The notes beneath the pieces were generated by a model. That model was not told where the DNA came from. It searched no databases and worked only from the letters and a program-made list of their open reading frames with translations. From Acidimicrobium ferrooxidans (GTDB taxonomy: Bacteria; Actinomycetota; Geothermincolia; Fen-727; Anoxymicrobiaceae), in NCBI GenBank assembly GCA_020723485.1, contig DYIU01000001.1, forward strand, positions 661,380 through 725,379: a stretch of 64,000 nt of DNA. The letters run 5' to 3'. Below are positions 8,253 to 17,105 of this stretch, one piece after another. The first letter of the stretch is position 1, and the number at the start of each line of letters is the position of its first letter. The translations under genes were made by a program, and so were the position numbers.

Positions 8253-10724
8253 TTGTTCCAGAGGTTTTCAGACAGCGCGAGACGGGTTGTGGTCCTGGCC
8301 CAGGAAGAGGCCAGGAAGCTCAACCATAACTACATAGGCACAGAGCACCTGCTCCTGGGGCTCATCCAGGAGGGCGAGGGCATCGCCGCGAAGGCCCTCG
8401 AGGCCTTCCAGGTCAACCTGGACGCGGTGCGCAGCCAGGTGGTCGAGGTGATAGGCAGGGGCTCCAGCGCCCCGAGCGGGCACATCCCGTTCACGCCGCG
8501 CGCCAAGAAGGTCCTCGAGCTCTCGCTCCGCGAGGCGCTCCAGCTGGGTCACAACTACATTGGCACCGAGCATATCCTGCTCGGCCTCATCCGCGAGGGT
8601 GAGGGCGTCGCGGCCAAGGTCCTGGTGAAGCTCGGCGTCGACCTCGAGCGACTGCGCAACCAGGTCCTCAAGAACCTCTCCGGCAGCGGCTCCGCGGCCG
8701 GCGAGCTCCCGGGCGGCGAGGGCGGCCAGGGCGCGCTGATGCTCGACCAGTTCGGCCGCAACCTGACAGAGCTGGCTGCCCAGAACAAACTCGACCCGGT
8801 CATCGGGCGCGAGAAAGAGATAGAACGCGTGATGCAGGTGCTCTCCCGGCGCACCAAGAACAACCCCGTGCTTGTGGGCGAGCCCGGCGTGGGCAAGACC
8901 GCCATCGTTGAGGGCCTCGCGCAGGCCATCACCGCCAACGAGGTCCCGGAGATGCTCCGTGGCAAGCACCTCTACACGCTCGACCTCGGGGCGCTGGTGG
9001 CGGGTTCCCGCTACAGGGGCGATTTCGAGGAGAGGCTCAAAAAGGTAATAAAAGAGATACGCGGCCGGGGTGACATCATCCTGTTCATCGACGAGCTGCA
9101 CAACCTTGTGGGCGCCGGCGCCGCGGAGGGCGCCATCGACGCGGCCAGCATCCTCAAGCCCGCGCTGGCGCGCGGCGAGCTCCAGACCATCGGCGCGACC
9201 ACTATGGACGAGTACCGCAAGCACCTCGAGCGTGACGCCGCTCTCGAGCGCAGGTTCCAGCCCATCACCGTCGACGAGCCGACGGTCGAGCACACAATCG
9301 ACATACTGCGCGGCCTGCGCGACCGCTACGAGGCGCATCACAAGGTCCAGATAACCGACGGCGCGATGATCGCCGCCGCCAGGCTCGCTCAGCGCTACAT
9401 ATCCGACCGGTTCCTGCCCGACAAGGCCATCGACCTCATCGACGAGGCGGCAAGCCGGCTCCGCATGCACGCGATGACCGCTCCACCGGACGTCCGCGAG
9501 CAGGAGGAGGCCCTGCAGAAGCTCCGCGGCGAGAAGCAGGCCGCCATCGCAGCGCAGGACTTCGAGAAAGCAGCCGAGATACGCGACCGCGAGCAGGACG
9601 TGATACTCGACATCGCTGAGAGCGAGAAAGACTGGAAGGTCCCACACCAGAGCCACCAGCTCCAGGTGACCGACGAGGACATCACGGACATCCTCTCCTC
9701 CTGGACAGGCATACCGGTCTACCAGCTGACCGAGGCCGAGAGCGAGAAGCTCCTCCGCATGGAGGACGAGCTGCACAAGCGCGTCATCAGCCAGAACGAG
9801 GCCGTCGTGGCCATAGCGCAGGCGCTCAGGCGTACGAGGGCCGGCCTCAAAGACCCGCGCAGGCCGGGGGGCTCGTTCATATTCCTAGGGCCGTCCGGCG
9901 TGGGCAAGACCGAGCTCGCCCGGACGCTGGCCGAGTTCCTGTTCGGCAACGAGGACGCGCTGCTGCAGATAGACATGTCCGAGTACATGGAGAAGCACTC
10001 CGTCTCGAGGCTGGTGGGCTCGCCCCCCGGTTACGTGGGCCACGAGGAGGGCGGCCAGCTCACCGAGGCGGTGCGCCGCAAGCCGTTCTCGGTGGTCCTG
10101 CTGGACGAGATCGAGAAGGCTCACTATGACGTCTTCAACGTCCTGCTCCAGATACTGGAGGACGGCCGGCTGACCGACTCGCAGGGCCACCAGGTTGACT
10201 TCCGCAACACCATAATCATCATGACGTCCAACCTGGGCACGCGCGAGATTCACAACGCGGCGCCCCTCGGATTCCAGGTCGGCAGCGAGACCGGCTCCCT
10301 GGCCTACGACGACATGAAGGAAAAGGTCATGAGCGAGCTCAAGCGGACGTTCCGGCCCGAGCTGCTCAACCGTATCGACGACGTGATAGTCTTCCACGAG
10401 CTCTCCACCGAAGAGGTGAAGGCCATCGCCGACCTCATGCTCGACCGGGTGCGCACCCAGCTCGCGGACCAGGACATAAAGCTCGAGGTCAGCGAAGATG
10501 CCAAGGACGTCCTCGTGAAAGAGGGGTTCGACCCGTCGCTCGGCGCTCGGCCGCTGCGCAGGGCCATAACACGCCTCATAGAGAACCCGGTCTCCGAGGC
10601 CATCCTGAAGGGCCAGTTCACCGGTGGGCACGTGATAGTGGTCGCCGAGAAAGACGGCCGCCTCGAGTTCGACGTCAGGCAGGACACCGAGGTGCCGACT
10701 ACCCCGGTTGGTGCCAACAATTAG
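8253..10724 (+). CDS. clpC: ClpC AAA+ unfoldase
   Basis: ATP-driven unfoldase that feeds substrates, including arginine-phosphorylated proteins, to ClpP. At 823 residues it has a double Clp-N domain (1-150) and two AAA+ modules: Walker [10 protein letters not shown] and GPSGVGKTE, Walker B ILFIDE and VVLLDE. Between them lies the short ClpC middle domain with a UVR-like motif ([18 protein letters not shown]). The start is TTG 8253, eight bases after a strong AGGAGG. It ends the mcsA-mcsB-clpC operon and is closed by a good terminator. clpP is not in the window. Confidence 0.97.
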   Translation: MFQRFSDSARRVVVLAQEEARKLNHNYIGTEHLLLGLIQEGEGIAAKALEAFQVNLDAVRSQVVEVIGRGSSAPSGHIPFTPRAKKVLELSLREALQLGHNYIGTEHILLGLIREGEGVAAKVLVKLGVDLERLRNQVLKNLSGSGSAAGELPGGEGGQGALMLDQFGRNLTELAAQNKLDPVIGREKEIERVMQVLSRRTKNNPVLVGEPGVGKTAIVEGLAQAITANEVPEMLRGKHLYTLDLGALVAGSRYRGDFEERLKKVIKEIRGRGDIILFIDELHNLVGAGAAEGAIDAASILKPALARGELQTIGATTMDEYRKHLERDAALERRFQPITVDEPTVEHTIDILRGLRDRYEAHHKVQITDGAMIAAARLAQRYISDRFLPDKAIDLIDEAASRLRMHAMTAPPDVREQEEALQKLRGEKQAAIAAQDFEKAAEIRDREQDVILDIAESEKDWKVPHQSHQLQVTDEDITDILSSWTGIPVYQLTEAESEKLLRMEDELHKRVISQNEAVVAIAQALRRTRAGLKDPRRPGGSFIFLGPSGVGKTELARTLAEFLFGNEDALLQIDMSEYMEKHSVSRLVGSPPGYVGHEEGGQLTEAVRRKPFSVVLLDEIEKAHYDVFNVLLQILEDGRLTDSQGHQVDFRNTIIIMTSNLGTREIHNAAPLGFQVGSETGSLAYDDMKEKVMSELKRTFRPELLNRIDDVIVFHELSTEEVKAIADLMLDRVRTQLADQDIKLEVSEDAKDVLVKEGFDPSLGARPLRRAITRLIENPVSEAILKGQFTGGHVIVVAEKDGRLEFDVRQDTEVPTTPVGANN

Positions 10725-10746
10725 CCCACGGGCGTCAAAGGGCGAA

Positions 10747-10778
10747 ACGGGCCTCCTCCGGGAGGCCCGTCTCATTTT
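10747..10778 (+). terminator. Rho-independent terminator after clpC
   Basis: ACGGGCCTCC-TCCG-GGAGGCCCGT is a perfect 10-bp stem with a tetraloop, followed by CTCATTTTT. It lies 22 bases after the clpC stop codon. Confidence 0.9.
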
Positions 10779-10841
10779 TGGAGGTGGCCGCCGCCGTGAT
10801 ATCATTTAGCCGGTCCGGTAATTCTTATCAATCGAGGTGTC

Positions 10842-11933
10842 ATGCGCGCTGAGACCGAGCGTGAAAAGCAGGCCAAACTCATTGAGGTCCTGGAGCAGGT
10901 CGCGCCGGGCACAGAGCTGCGCGAGGCCATCGACAGGATACTAAACACAGGAACCGGCGCCCTGATAGTCGTGGGCAACCTGGGCGAGCTGAGACCCATC
11001 ATGACCGGCGGTTTCAACATCAACTGCGAGTTCACCGCCCCGAGGCTCTTCGAGCTCGGCAAGATGGACGGCGCTGTGATACTCGGCAGGGACCTCAAGA
11101 CGATTACCTGGGCGAACGTCCACCTCATGCCGGACCCCGCGATTCCGACCCACGAGGCCGGCACCAGGCACCGCACCGCGGAGAGGGTGGCCAAGAGCCA
11201 CAAGAACGCCTTCGTCATCGCCATATCAGAGAAGATGAACACCGTGTCCATATACGTCGACGACGAACACTTCACTCTCGAGAGCATCCCCCTGGTCCTT
11301 GCAAAGGCCGACCAGGCGCTGCAGACGCTCAGCAGGTACCGCGCGAGGCTCGACAAGGAATACGGGCACCTGAACACCCTCGAGATAGAGGACCTGGTCA
11401 CCCTCAACGACGTGGTAAGGGTGATTCAGCGCAACGAAATGGTCGTCCGCATCGCCGACGAGATAAGGTTCCAGGCGAGCGAACTGGGCAAGGACGGCCG
11501 GCTGGTCGGGCTCCAGTTGAACGAGCTGATGGCCGGGGTGGAGAGGCTTGGCAGGCTCCTGGTCAGCGACTACTTCATATCAAGGGACGGCAAGGGGCCC
11601 GACGACGTCATGAGGGACCTCAGCAGGCTCAGCGCCGACGAGCTGATGGAGGAGACCGCGCTCGCCAAGACGCTCGGCTACCGTGGCTCGATCGAGCTCA
11701 TGAACAAGCTCATAAGGCCGCGGGGCTACCGCGTCCTCTCGATGATAACCCCACGCATTCCCGCCAACGTCGTGGACAAGGTCGTCGGCCGCTTCGACAA
11801 CCTCAAGAACATCATGCGCGCGTCCCCGGCGCTGCTCGACGAGGTCGACGGTGTCGGAGAGCGCAGGGCACAGGCCATCAAAGAGGGCCTCGACCGCATC
11901 TCCGAATCCATCATCATGGAGGGCTACCTCTAA
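10842..11933 (+). CDS. disA: DisA, DNA-scanning diadenylate cyclase
   Basis: Makes cyclic di-AMP from ATP and responds to branched DNA. The 363-residue protein has the DAC domain with DGA (KMDGAVILGRD) and RHRTA motifs, a helical linker and C-terminal helix-hairpin-helix repeats (LLDEVDGVGERRAQAIKEG). ATG 10842 is preceded by GAGGTG. The location after clpC matches the mcsAB-clpC-disA neighbourhood of Firmicutes, where radA is often adjacent; radA is absent here. Its 3' end overlaps the convergent GH114-like gene by 20 bp. Confidence 0.97.
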   Translation: MRAETEREKQAKLIEVLEQVAPGTELREAIDRILNTGTGALIVVGNLGELRPIMTGGFNINCEFTAPRLFELGKMDGAVILGRDLKTITWANVHLMPDPAIPTHEAGTRHRTAERVAKSHKNAFVIAISEKMNTVSIYVDDEHFTLESIPLVLAKADQALQTLSRYRARLDKEYGHLNTLEIEDLVTLNDVVRVIQRNEMVVRIADEIRFQASELGKDGRLVGLQLNELMAGVERLGRLLVSDYFISRDGKGPDDVMRDLSRLSADELMEETALAKTLGYRGSIELMNKLIRPRGYRVLSMITPRIPANVVDKVVGRFDNLKNIMRASPALLDEVDGVGERRAQAIKEGLDRISESIIMEGYL

Positions 11934-12927
11934 GGGGGAGGAAGGGCCACAGGGGCAGGTCCTGGTCGACCGAGTTGCCGTACCAAAGAACTTCTATGCC
12001 GTGTTCCCTGCCGAACTCCGTAGCAAGCTCGTAGCAGCGACGGGCAGACTCCAGGTCGGGCGGCTTCGTCCGGATGTGGTCCAGTACGAGAACTGGCATC
12101 GGGTGCCGCTTGAGGACCTCGACGAGGAGCGCAAGCTCCTCTGAGTTCTCCCTGTTCCCGTCCTCGCCGACCTGCATGTGATAACGGTGATAGCAGGGTT
12201 CCCCTTCCACCGTGCCGTACGCGCCGTTCATCTCCTCGAACTTGAACGCGTCTATGTAAGGCGCTATCTCCTCGAGAATGCCGAAGCCGCGGTTCGGTAT
12301 GAGCATGAGGTCGGGATACCTGTCGCGGATTCCCTTGACGAGCTCGATCATCCCCTGTCTCATGCGGTCCCCGTCCGGCCAGGCCTCGTACTCGTCTACC
12401 ACGTCCACGACGTCGAGCATCAAGCCGTCGAACCGACCTTTGCCCAGCCAGAGTATGTAGGGGATTTCCTGGTCCAGGACGATGTCCCTCCAGACCGGGC
12501 TGCCAGCGTCGACGAAGTAGGAATCCTCCCAGCCGGGGTCGGGGCCGATGAGAGCGGGATCTCCCGCGGACAGCACGGTCCTGGGGATCCCCGGATTGTC
12601 CGGAACCCCGTCTCCCGGCTCCCAGTCTTCCCGGTACCGCCTCCCGCTGTCCGCTTCGCCGATGCTCACGTAGGCCAGCACCTGCGTGCCGGCTTCCACG
12701 AGCTCACCCACGAAATCGCGGTCCGGCATCGAGTACGGCTCGATCGCTACCACGTCGAACAGCTTGAGCCTGGCGAGGTCGCTTCTCGTGTAGTCCTGGT
12801 AGGTGTTCGCGTAGCTTCTGGACCCGCCGGGCGCTCGGCCGCATCCGCAGCCAGGCGCCGAGAGCAGCACGGCCACGGCGATGACCGTGGATATCGGGAT
12901 CCAACGGCTGGAACGAGATCTCCGCAT
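11914..12927 (-). CDS. Secreted GH114/TM1410-like protein
   Basis: A 337-residue exported protein with the TIM-barrel signature of the GH114 (endo-alpha-1,4-polygalactosaminidase) and TM1410 families: VLAYVSIGEADSGR, YILWLGKGRFDGLMLDVVD and LIPNRGFGILEEI. The start is ATG 12927, not the track's 13095, because it follows GGGGAG and opens a signal peptide. That signal ends in SAPGCGCG, a possible but imperfect lipobox. GH114 enzymes cut galactosamine-containing exopolysaccharides; the actual substrate is unknown and no polysaccharide genes are adjacent. It is probably co-transcribed with the gene 36 bp upstream. Confidence 0.82.
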   Translation of the reverse strand: MRRSRSSRWIPISTVIAVAVLLSAPGCGCGRAPGGSRSYANTYQDYTRSDLARLKLFDVVAIEPYSMPDRDFVGELVEAGTQVLAYVSIGEADSGRRYREDWEPGDGVPDNPGIPRTVLSAGDPALIGPDPGWEDSYFVDAGSPVWRDIVLDQEIPYILWLGKGRFDGLMLDVVDVVDEYEAWPDGDRMRQGMIELVKGIRDRYPDLMLIPNRGFGILEEIAPYIDAFKFEEMNGAYGTVEGEPCYHRYHMQVGEDGNRENSEELALLVEVLKRHPMPVLVLDHIRTKPPDLESARRCYELATEFGREHGIEVLWYGNSVDQDLPLWPFLPLRGSPP

Positions 12928-12962
12928 GCGGCTCCCCGCCTCTCCGCCGCGGGTAGACTGCC

Positions 12963-13403
12963 CTACTTGTCGGTGAGCTTGTACTTTATGGTGCAGTAGC
13001 CGACCGGCTTGCCTTCCTTGTCGGCGCCCAGGAGCGTGGCGTGCTTCCCCAGCACCCTGGAGATCGCAGTGAGGCCCGTCGCGAGGATCGGGCACATCGC
13101 GGGCTCGCCGGCCTTGCGCAGCAGGTCGTTGCCCTGGCAGATCGCGCAGCCGCCGACGTCGATTGTGAGCTCGTCGCCGCTTATCTCAACCTTACTGGTG
13201 TCGGCGAAGCCAAGCTCGTCGGTGAGGAACTCCTCGAACTTCGCCCTGAACTCCTCCGTGTCGGTGACCTTGCCGCCGAGCGAGTCCATCCACTCCTTGA
13301 TCCACTGCGACGCGATCTTCGGCTTCATCTTATCAAGCTGGTCCTTGTTGGCCAGCACGACCGCCTGGTGATACTTCTTGATGAACTGGTCTTCCTTCGC
13401 CAC
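12963..13403 (-). CDS. Small cysteine-containing protein, V4R-like pattern
   Basis: A 146-residue cytoplasmic protein I do not recognise with certainty. The N-terminal half is helical and charged. The C-terminal half has GGCAICQGN, AMCPILATGL, then YCTIKYKL, four cysteines in an alpha/beta arrangement. This resembles V4R-type ligand-binding domains, in which a CP motif lies after a central strand. That resemblance is weak. The start is GTG 13403, very close to GGAGG. It is the first gene of a probable two-gene unit with the GH114-like gene. Confidence 0.62.
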   Translation of the reverse strand: MAKEDQFIKKYHQAVVLANKDQLDKMKPKIASQWIKEWMDSLGGKVTDTEEFRAKFEEFLTDELGFADTSKVEISGDELTIDVGGCAICQGNDLLRKAGEPAMCPILATGLTAISRVLGKHATLLGADKEGKPVGYCTIKYKLTDK

Positions 13404-13594
13404 CTCACACCTCCACGTTTTCCAGTATTCTCCCTGGTTACGAAATCACACACAATGACGCAGAACACCCTCAGGCGGAGGTTCTACGACTGGAGTCTAT
13501 TTCCTATCTGAGGGGCGAGGGGGTCTTTTTCCCGAAGCCTTTGGTACTCCAACCAGCGAGGGAAAAACGGCCCCCGAGCCTACCCCCGAGCCAC

Positions 13595-13999
13595 CTAGGT
13601 CAGGCTGTAGAAACCGAGCGTGGAAATCCGGTCGTTCTCGCGCCTTATGATCTCGTGGAGGTCGAGCCCGGTGAGGGTGCAGATAGCGGCCAGAAAGAAC
13701 ACCGACTTGCCCATTTCCTGCTCGATGATCTCGGCGCAGTTGGGGCACAGGTGGCCTTCCAGGTGTGTCTTGACGTACTCGCTCATCTCGCTGAGCGAGG
13801 TATCGGCCGGGAGGTCCTGCTTCTCGGCCTCGATCCTCAGGCATCCGCAGGTGGTCACCGATTTCGCGAGCGCCCGGTTGACCCGCGAGCAGGCGTCCTG
13901 GTACTTGGTCATGACGTCGAGGATGCTGCGATGCCGGATGAGGTGAAGAGACACCGTCTTCTGGAAATCGTTACAGGTCTGCTCCATCTCTCTTGGCAT
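13595..13999 (-). CDS. Cysteine-containing protein with MazG-like helix
   Basis: About 134 residues, not confidently assigned. I prefer ATG 13999 (GAGGCGGGT upstream) to the track start at 14029, which has no ribosome-binding site and lies only about 14 nt from the predicted transcript start. The middle carries TTCGCL and HLCPNC. The C-terminus, EMGKSVFFLAAICTLTGLDL, resembles the MazG-type helix that holds metal-binding acidic residues. A regulatory or nucleotide-related role is only a guess. A strong promoter lies directly upstream. The 13404-13594 gap before the next minus gene shows nothing clear. Confidence 0.62.
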   Translation of the reverse strand: MPREMEQTCNDFQKTVSLHLIRHRSILDVMTKYQDACSRVNRALAKSVTTCGCLRIEAEKQDLPADTSLSEMSEYVKTHLEGHLCPNCAEIIEQEMGKSVFFLAAICTLTGLDLHEIIRRENDRISTLGFYSLT

Positions 14000-14049
14000 C
14001 TCAACACCCGCCTCGAAGGCCATTCGCAAGCGTACATAACGGTCGACTC

Positions 14050-14079
14050 ATTATATTGACTCGCGAGAAAGAGTGTCAA
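14050..14079 (-). promoter_or_regulatory. Consensus promoter of the MazG-like gene
   Basis: Read on the minus strand: TTGACA, 18 bp, TATAAT. Both hexamers are perfect. The start site would be near 14043. Confidence 0.82.
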
Positions 14080-14103
14080 GAAATCCTTTAATAATGCGCA
14101 TTC

Positions 14104-14132
14104 TTGAACCTCGAGGGTCGTTATGGTAACAT
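14104..14132 (+). promoter_or_regulatory. Candidate promoter of carD
   Basis: TTGAAC, 17 bp, TAACAT, about 150 bases before carD and divergent from the consensus promoter at 14050-14079. Each hexamer matches consensus at four of six positions. Confidence 0.45.
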
Positions 14133-14286
14133 ATCACCGCCTCTTCGTGCCGGGCATTGAAGAGCTCTCATCGAGACTCGTTTGCGCACCTGAAGCCAAA
14201 TACGAAGCTTCCCTCGGGTCTGGGTGCTCGCGCCGAGGCGGGGGCCTGGGGACCCGGCTTTGAGCCCAGAAAGGGAGATGTTGAAA

Positions 14287-14769
14287 TTGTTCAACGTTGG
14301 AGACAAGGTCGTGTATCCGCACCACGGAGCCGGGGTCGTCGAGAGAGTTGAGACCAAGACCATCGAAGGGGAGAAAAAGAAGTACTTTATCCTCAGCCTC
14401 TGCGGGGGAGACCTCAAGATCACCGTTCCCGAGGACAGCACCGAGGAAGTAGGCCTGCGCAGCGTAATCCCCAAGTGCGAAGTGAAGTCCGTCTTCGAGG
14501 TCCTCAACCAGGAGCAGAGCCAGATGCCCACCAACTGGAACCACCGCTACAAGAAGAACCGCGACAAGATAAGGAGCGGGGACGTCTACCAGGTGGCCGA
14601 GGTGGTCCGCAACCTCTCGATACGCGAGCACGAGAAAGGGCTCTCCACGGGCGAAAAGAGGATGCTGAACCAGGCGCGTCAGATTCTCCTGAGTGAGATA
14701 ATCTACGTGCTTAACATAGACAGCGAGAAGGCTACAAGGATGCTGGACGAGGTTTTCTCGCAGAGGTGA
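14287..14769 (+). CDS. carD: CarD-family RNA polymerase-binding regulator
   Basis: CarD binds the RNA polymerase beta subunit and stabilises open promoter complexes. The N-terminal Tudor-like domain begins FNVGDKVVYPHHGAGVVE; the C-terminal half is the helical DNA-contact domain with the conserved tryptophan (TNWNHRYKKN). I choose TTG 14287. The only ribosome-binding site, AAGGGAG at 14271-14277, abuts the ATG at 14278 with no spacing but is nine bases from this TTG, and the product then begins MFNVGDKVVYP like other family members. It gives 160 residues. It heads the carD, PIN-TRAM, ispD, ispF series. Confidence 0.92.
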   Translation: MFNVGDKVVYPHHGAGVVERVETKTIEGEKKKYFILSLCGGDLKITVPEDSTEEVGLRSVIPKCEVKSVFEVLNQEQSQMPTNWNHRYKKNRDKIRSGDVYQVAEVVRNLSIREHEKGLSTGEKRMLNQARQILLSEIIYVLNIDSEKATRMLDEVFSQR

Positions 14770-14829
14770 TGGACCTGTCTGCCTCCTTAGCCTTCGTGCG
14801 GCACGGGCAATCAAAAGGAGGTTTATCCA

Positions 14830-15891
14830 GTGGTCGTTATCGTCGTCCGCTTTTTGAGCATGTTCTTATGCGCATTCAGCGGATACAGGATAGCGGTCCT
14901 GCTGAACGAGAACTACATACTGAGGGACCCACAGCAAGCACTTGCAATCATAGTTAGCATCATTCTCGGGCTCCTCATCGGGTATGTTCTCGGCGGTGTG
15001 ATCGGCAGGTATGCCGCTAGCGCGCTGGGAGGCCTGGAGTCAATGGTCTTCAAGGCGTCCGGCGCGGACATCTTCTTCAGTTCCCTGGGGGCGCTGGCGG
15101 GTTTCCTCGTCGCCCTGATGCCGTCGATCGCGCTCTTCCACTTCGGGGAGGCCGGGTACATCGTCTCCCTTATACTGTTCCTGTTCTGCGGTTTCGCGGG
15201 CACGCGGATGGCTTACATCAAGAGGGCGGAACTCGCCAGCATGTTCAAGCTGGGCCCCAGCTTCAGCCAGGAGAGGGGCGGCGCCACCAGCCGGATACTC
15301 GACACCAGCGTGATCATAGACGGCCGGGTCGTCGACATCGCGCGGGCGGGATTCCTCGACGGGACGCTGGTGGTGCCCAGATTCGTGCTCGAAGAACTCC
15401 AGGCCGTGGCTGACTCGGCCGATAACCTCAAACGCAGCAGGGGCCGGCGGGGCCTCGATGTGCTGAACTCCCTCCAGCGGCTCGACAACGTGAGGATCGA
15501 GGTCACCGACCAGGATTTCCCCGAAGTCATGGGGGTGGACGCCAAGCTCGTCGTCTACTCGAAGGTGAGCGGGCTGCCGCTGGTGACAAACGACTTCAAC
15601 CTGAACAAGGTCGCCGAGCTCCAGGGTGTGCAGATACTCAACATCAACGAGCTCGCGAATGCCCTCAAGCCCGTTGTCCTCCCTGGCGAGGAGATGACCA
15701 TCAAGATAATCCGTGAGGGAAAGGAGCCCGACCAGGGGGTCGGCTACCTTGACGACGGGACGATGGTCGTCGTCGAGCGCGGCAAGAGCGAGGTCGGCAA
15801 CGAGGTGACCGTCACGGCCACCAGCGTCCTGCAGACGCCCGCCGGCAAGATGATCTTCACCGAGCTCAGGTCGCCGCACCAGGAGGATTAG
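14830..15891 (+). CDS. Membrane PIN-TRAM protein (YacL-like)
   Basis: A 353-residue protein with about four N-terminal membrane segments (residues 1-130), a PIN nuclease-fold domain (RILDTSVIIDGRVVDIA, acidic DAKLVVYS) and a C-terminal TRAM domain (GKEPDQGVGYLDDGTMVVVE). The family is conserved next to ispD and ispF in Firmicutes and Actinobacteria. It is thought to act on RNA, but the target is not established. GTG 14830 follows AAAGGAGG by seven bases. ispD starts three bases after its stop. Confidence 0.92.
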   Translation: MVVIVVRFLSMFLCAFSGYRIAVLLNENYILRDPQQALAIIVSIILGLLIGYVLGGVIGRYAASALGGLESMVFKASGADIFFSSLGALAGFLVALMPSIALFHFGEAGYIVSLILFLFCGFAGTRMAYIKRAELASMFKLGPSFSQERGGATSRILDTSVIIDGRVVDIARAGFLDGTLVVPRFVLEELQAVADSADNLKRSRGRRGLDVLNSLQRLDNVRIEVTDQDFPEVMGVDAKLVVYSKVSGLPLVTNDFNLNKVAELQGVQILNINELANALKPVVLPGEEMTIKIIREGKEPDQGVGYLDDGTMVVVERGKSEVGNEVTVTATSVLQTPAGKMIFTELRSPHQED

Positions 15892-15894
15892 CAG

Positions 15895-16584
15895 GTGGCC
15901 TTCGGCATAATAGCCGCGGGGGGCCGCGGCGCCCGGCTTGGCGCAACAGTGCCGAAGTTCGAACTGGAACTCGAGGGCAGGCCGCTGCTCGCCTACACGC
16001 TGGAGGTATTCCAGGACGCTCCATCGATCGAGTCGGTGGTGCTCGTCGTCCCTCCCGACCGCAAGGAGGCATGGTCCGTTTCCCGGCTGAGGGAGCTCGG
16101 CCTTTCCAAGCCGGCCGTCACTGTGGCCGGTGGGACTACGCGCCGGGGCTCCGTCGGCCTGGGCCTGCTCGCTGTCGAGGGAGAGTCGGGCGTGGCGGTC
16201 GTCCACGACGCGGCCCGTCCCCTGCTCACCGTCGAATTGCTGGAGAGGGCGTGCGATATCCCTGCCGGCGCGGACGGCGTGGTCACGGCGGTGCCGGTCA
16301 CCGACACCGTGAAGGAGGTTGACTCCTCGGTGGTAACCGCTACCCTTGACAGGGAGCGGCTGGTGGCGGTCCAGACGCCGCAGGCGTTCAGGCTGGACGT
16401 TCTCAGGAACGCGCACGCCGCCGCGGAGCGGGACGCCTTCGAGGGGACGGACGACGCTTCCCTGGTGGAAAGGATAGGGGGCCGCATAGTCGTGGTCGAA
16501 GGCAGCCGCGAGAACATCAAGGTGACCTACGGCGAGGACCTTGAGCGGGCCCGCGTCGTGCTGCTCGAAAGGAGCGGGGGTTGA
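15895..16584 (+). CDS. ispD: 2-C-methyl-D-erythritol 4-phosphate cytidylyltransferase
   Basis: Third step of the MEP isoprenoid pathway: MEP plus CTP gives CDP-ME. The 229-residue protein has the nucleotide-binding start IIAAGGRGARLG, then VVHDAARPLL and LVAVQTPQAF. The lysine of the VPKF segment is kept. GTG 15895 follows AGGAGG, which lies in the end of the preceding gene. It overlaps ispF by four bases, so the two steps are translationally coupled. Confidence 0.95.
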   Translation: MAFGIIAAGGRGARLGATVPKFELELEGRPLLAYTLEVFQDAPSIESVVLVVPPDRKEAWSVSRLRELGLSKPAVTVAGGTTRRGSVGLGLLAVEGESGVAVVHDAARPLLTVELLERACDIPAGADGVVTAVPVTDTVKEVDSSVVTATLDRERLVAVQTPQAFRLDVLRNAHAAAERDAFEGTDDASLVERIGGRIVVVEGSRENIKVTYGEDLERARVVLLERSGG

Positions 16585-17057
16585 GGACCGGCATCGGCAT
16601 CGACGCGCACAGGTTCGCTGAAGGCCGGAGGCTCGTCCTGGGAGGGGTCGAGTTCGAAGGAGAGCGGGGCCTCGCGGGCCACTCGGACGCGGACGTGCTG
16701 CTCCATGCCATAATGGACGCGCTCCTGGGGGCCTGCGGCGCCGGTGACGTAGGAGAGCTGTTCCCGGACAGCGACCCGACCTTCGAAGGCGTCTCGAGCC
16801 TGGAGCTGCTCGAGCGCGTCGCAGGTGAGGTGAGCTCCAGGGGCTTCCGGGTGGTCAACGTGGACGCGGTCGTCGTCTGCGAAACGCCCAGGATCTCGCC
16901 CTACCGCCGGATGATGACCGACCGGATCTCCGCCGCGCTGGGCCTGGAGCCTCAGGCGGTCTCCGTCAAGGGGACCACGACCGAGGGAATGGGCTTCACC
17001 GGGGCGGGGGAGGGGATCCTGGCTGCCGCTACCACCCTGGTAGAGGCCGTGAAGTAG
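16581..17057 (+). CDS. ispF: 2-C-methyl-D-erythritol 2,4-cyclodiphosphate synthase
   Basis: Cyclises CDP-ME 2-phosphate in the MEP pathway. The 158-residue length is normal. The metal-binding DAHRF (DxH), GHSDADVLLHAIMDALLGA and the C-terminal TTTEGMGFTGAGEG are all present. It starts at TTG 16581 inside the ispD stop (TTGA), with AAAGGAG upstream. ispE, ispG and ispH are not in the window. Confidence 0.96.
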   Translation: MRTGIGIDAHRFAEGRRLVLGGVEFEGERGLAGHSDADVLLHAIMDALLGACGAGDVGELFPDSDPTFEGVSSLELLERVAGEVSSRGFRVVNVDAVVVCETPRISPYRRMMTDRISAALGLEPQAVSVKGTTTEGMGFTGAGEGILAAATTLVEAVK

Positions 17058-17105
17058 AGAGGGCCGGGCGCCCCGGCCGACCCAGGACATCCATGGAGAG
17101 AGACA

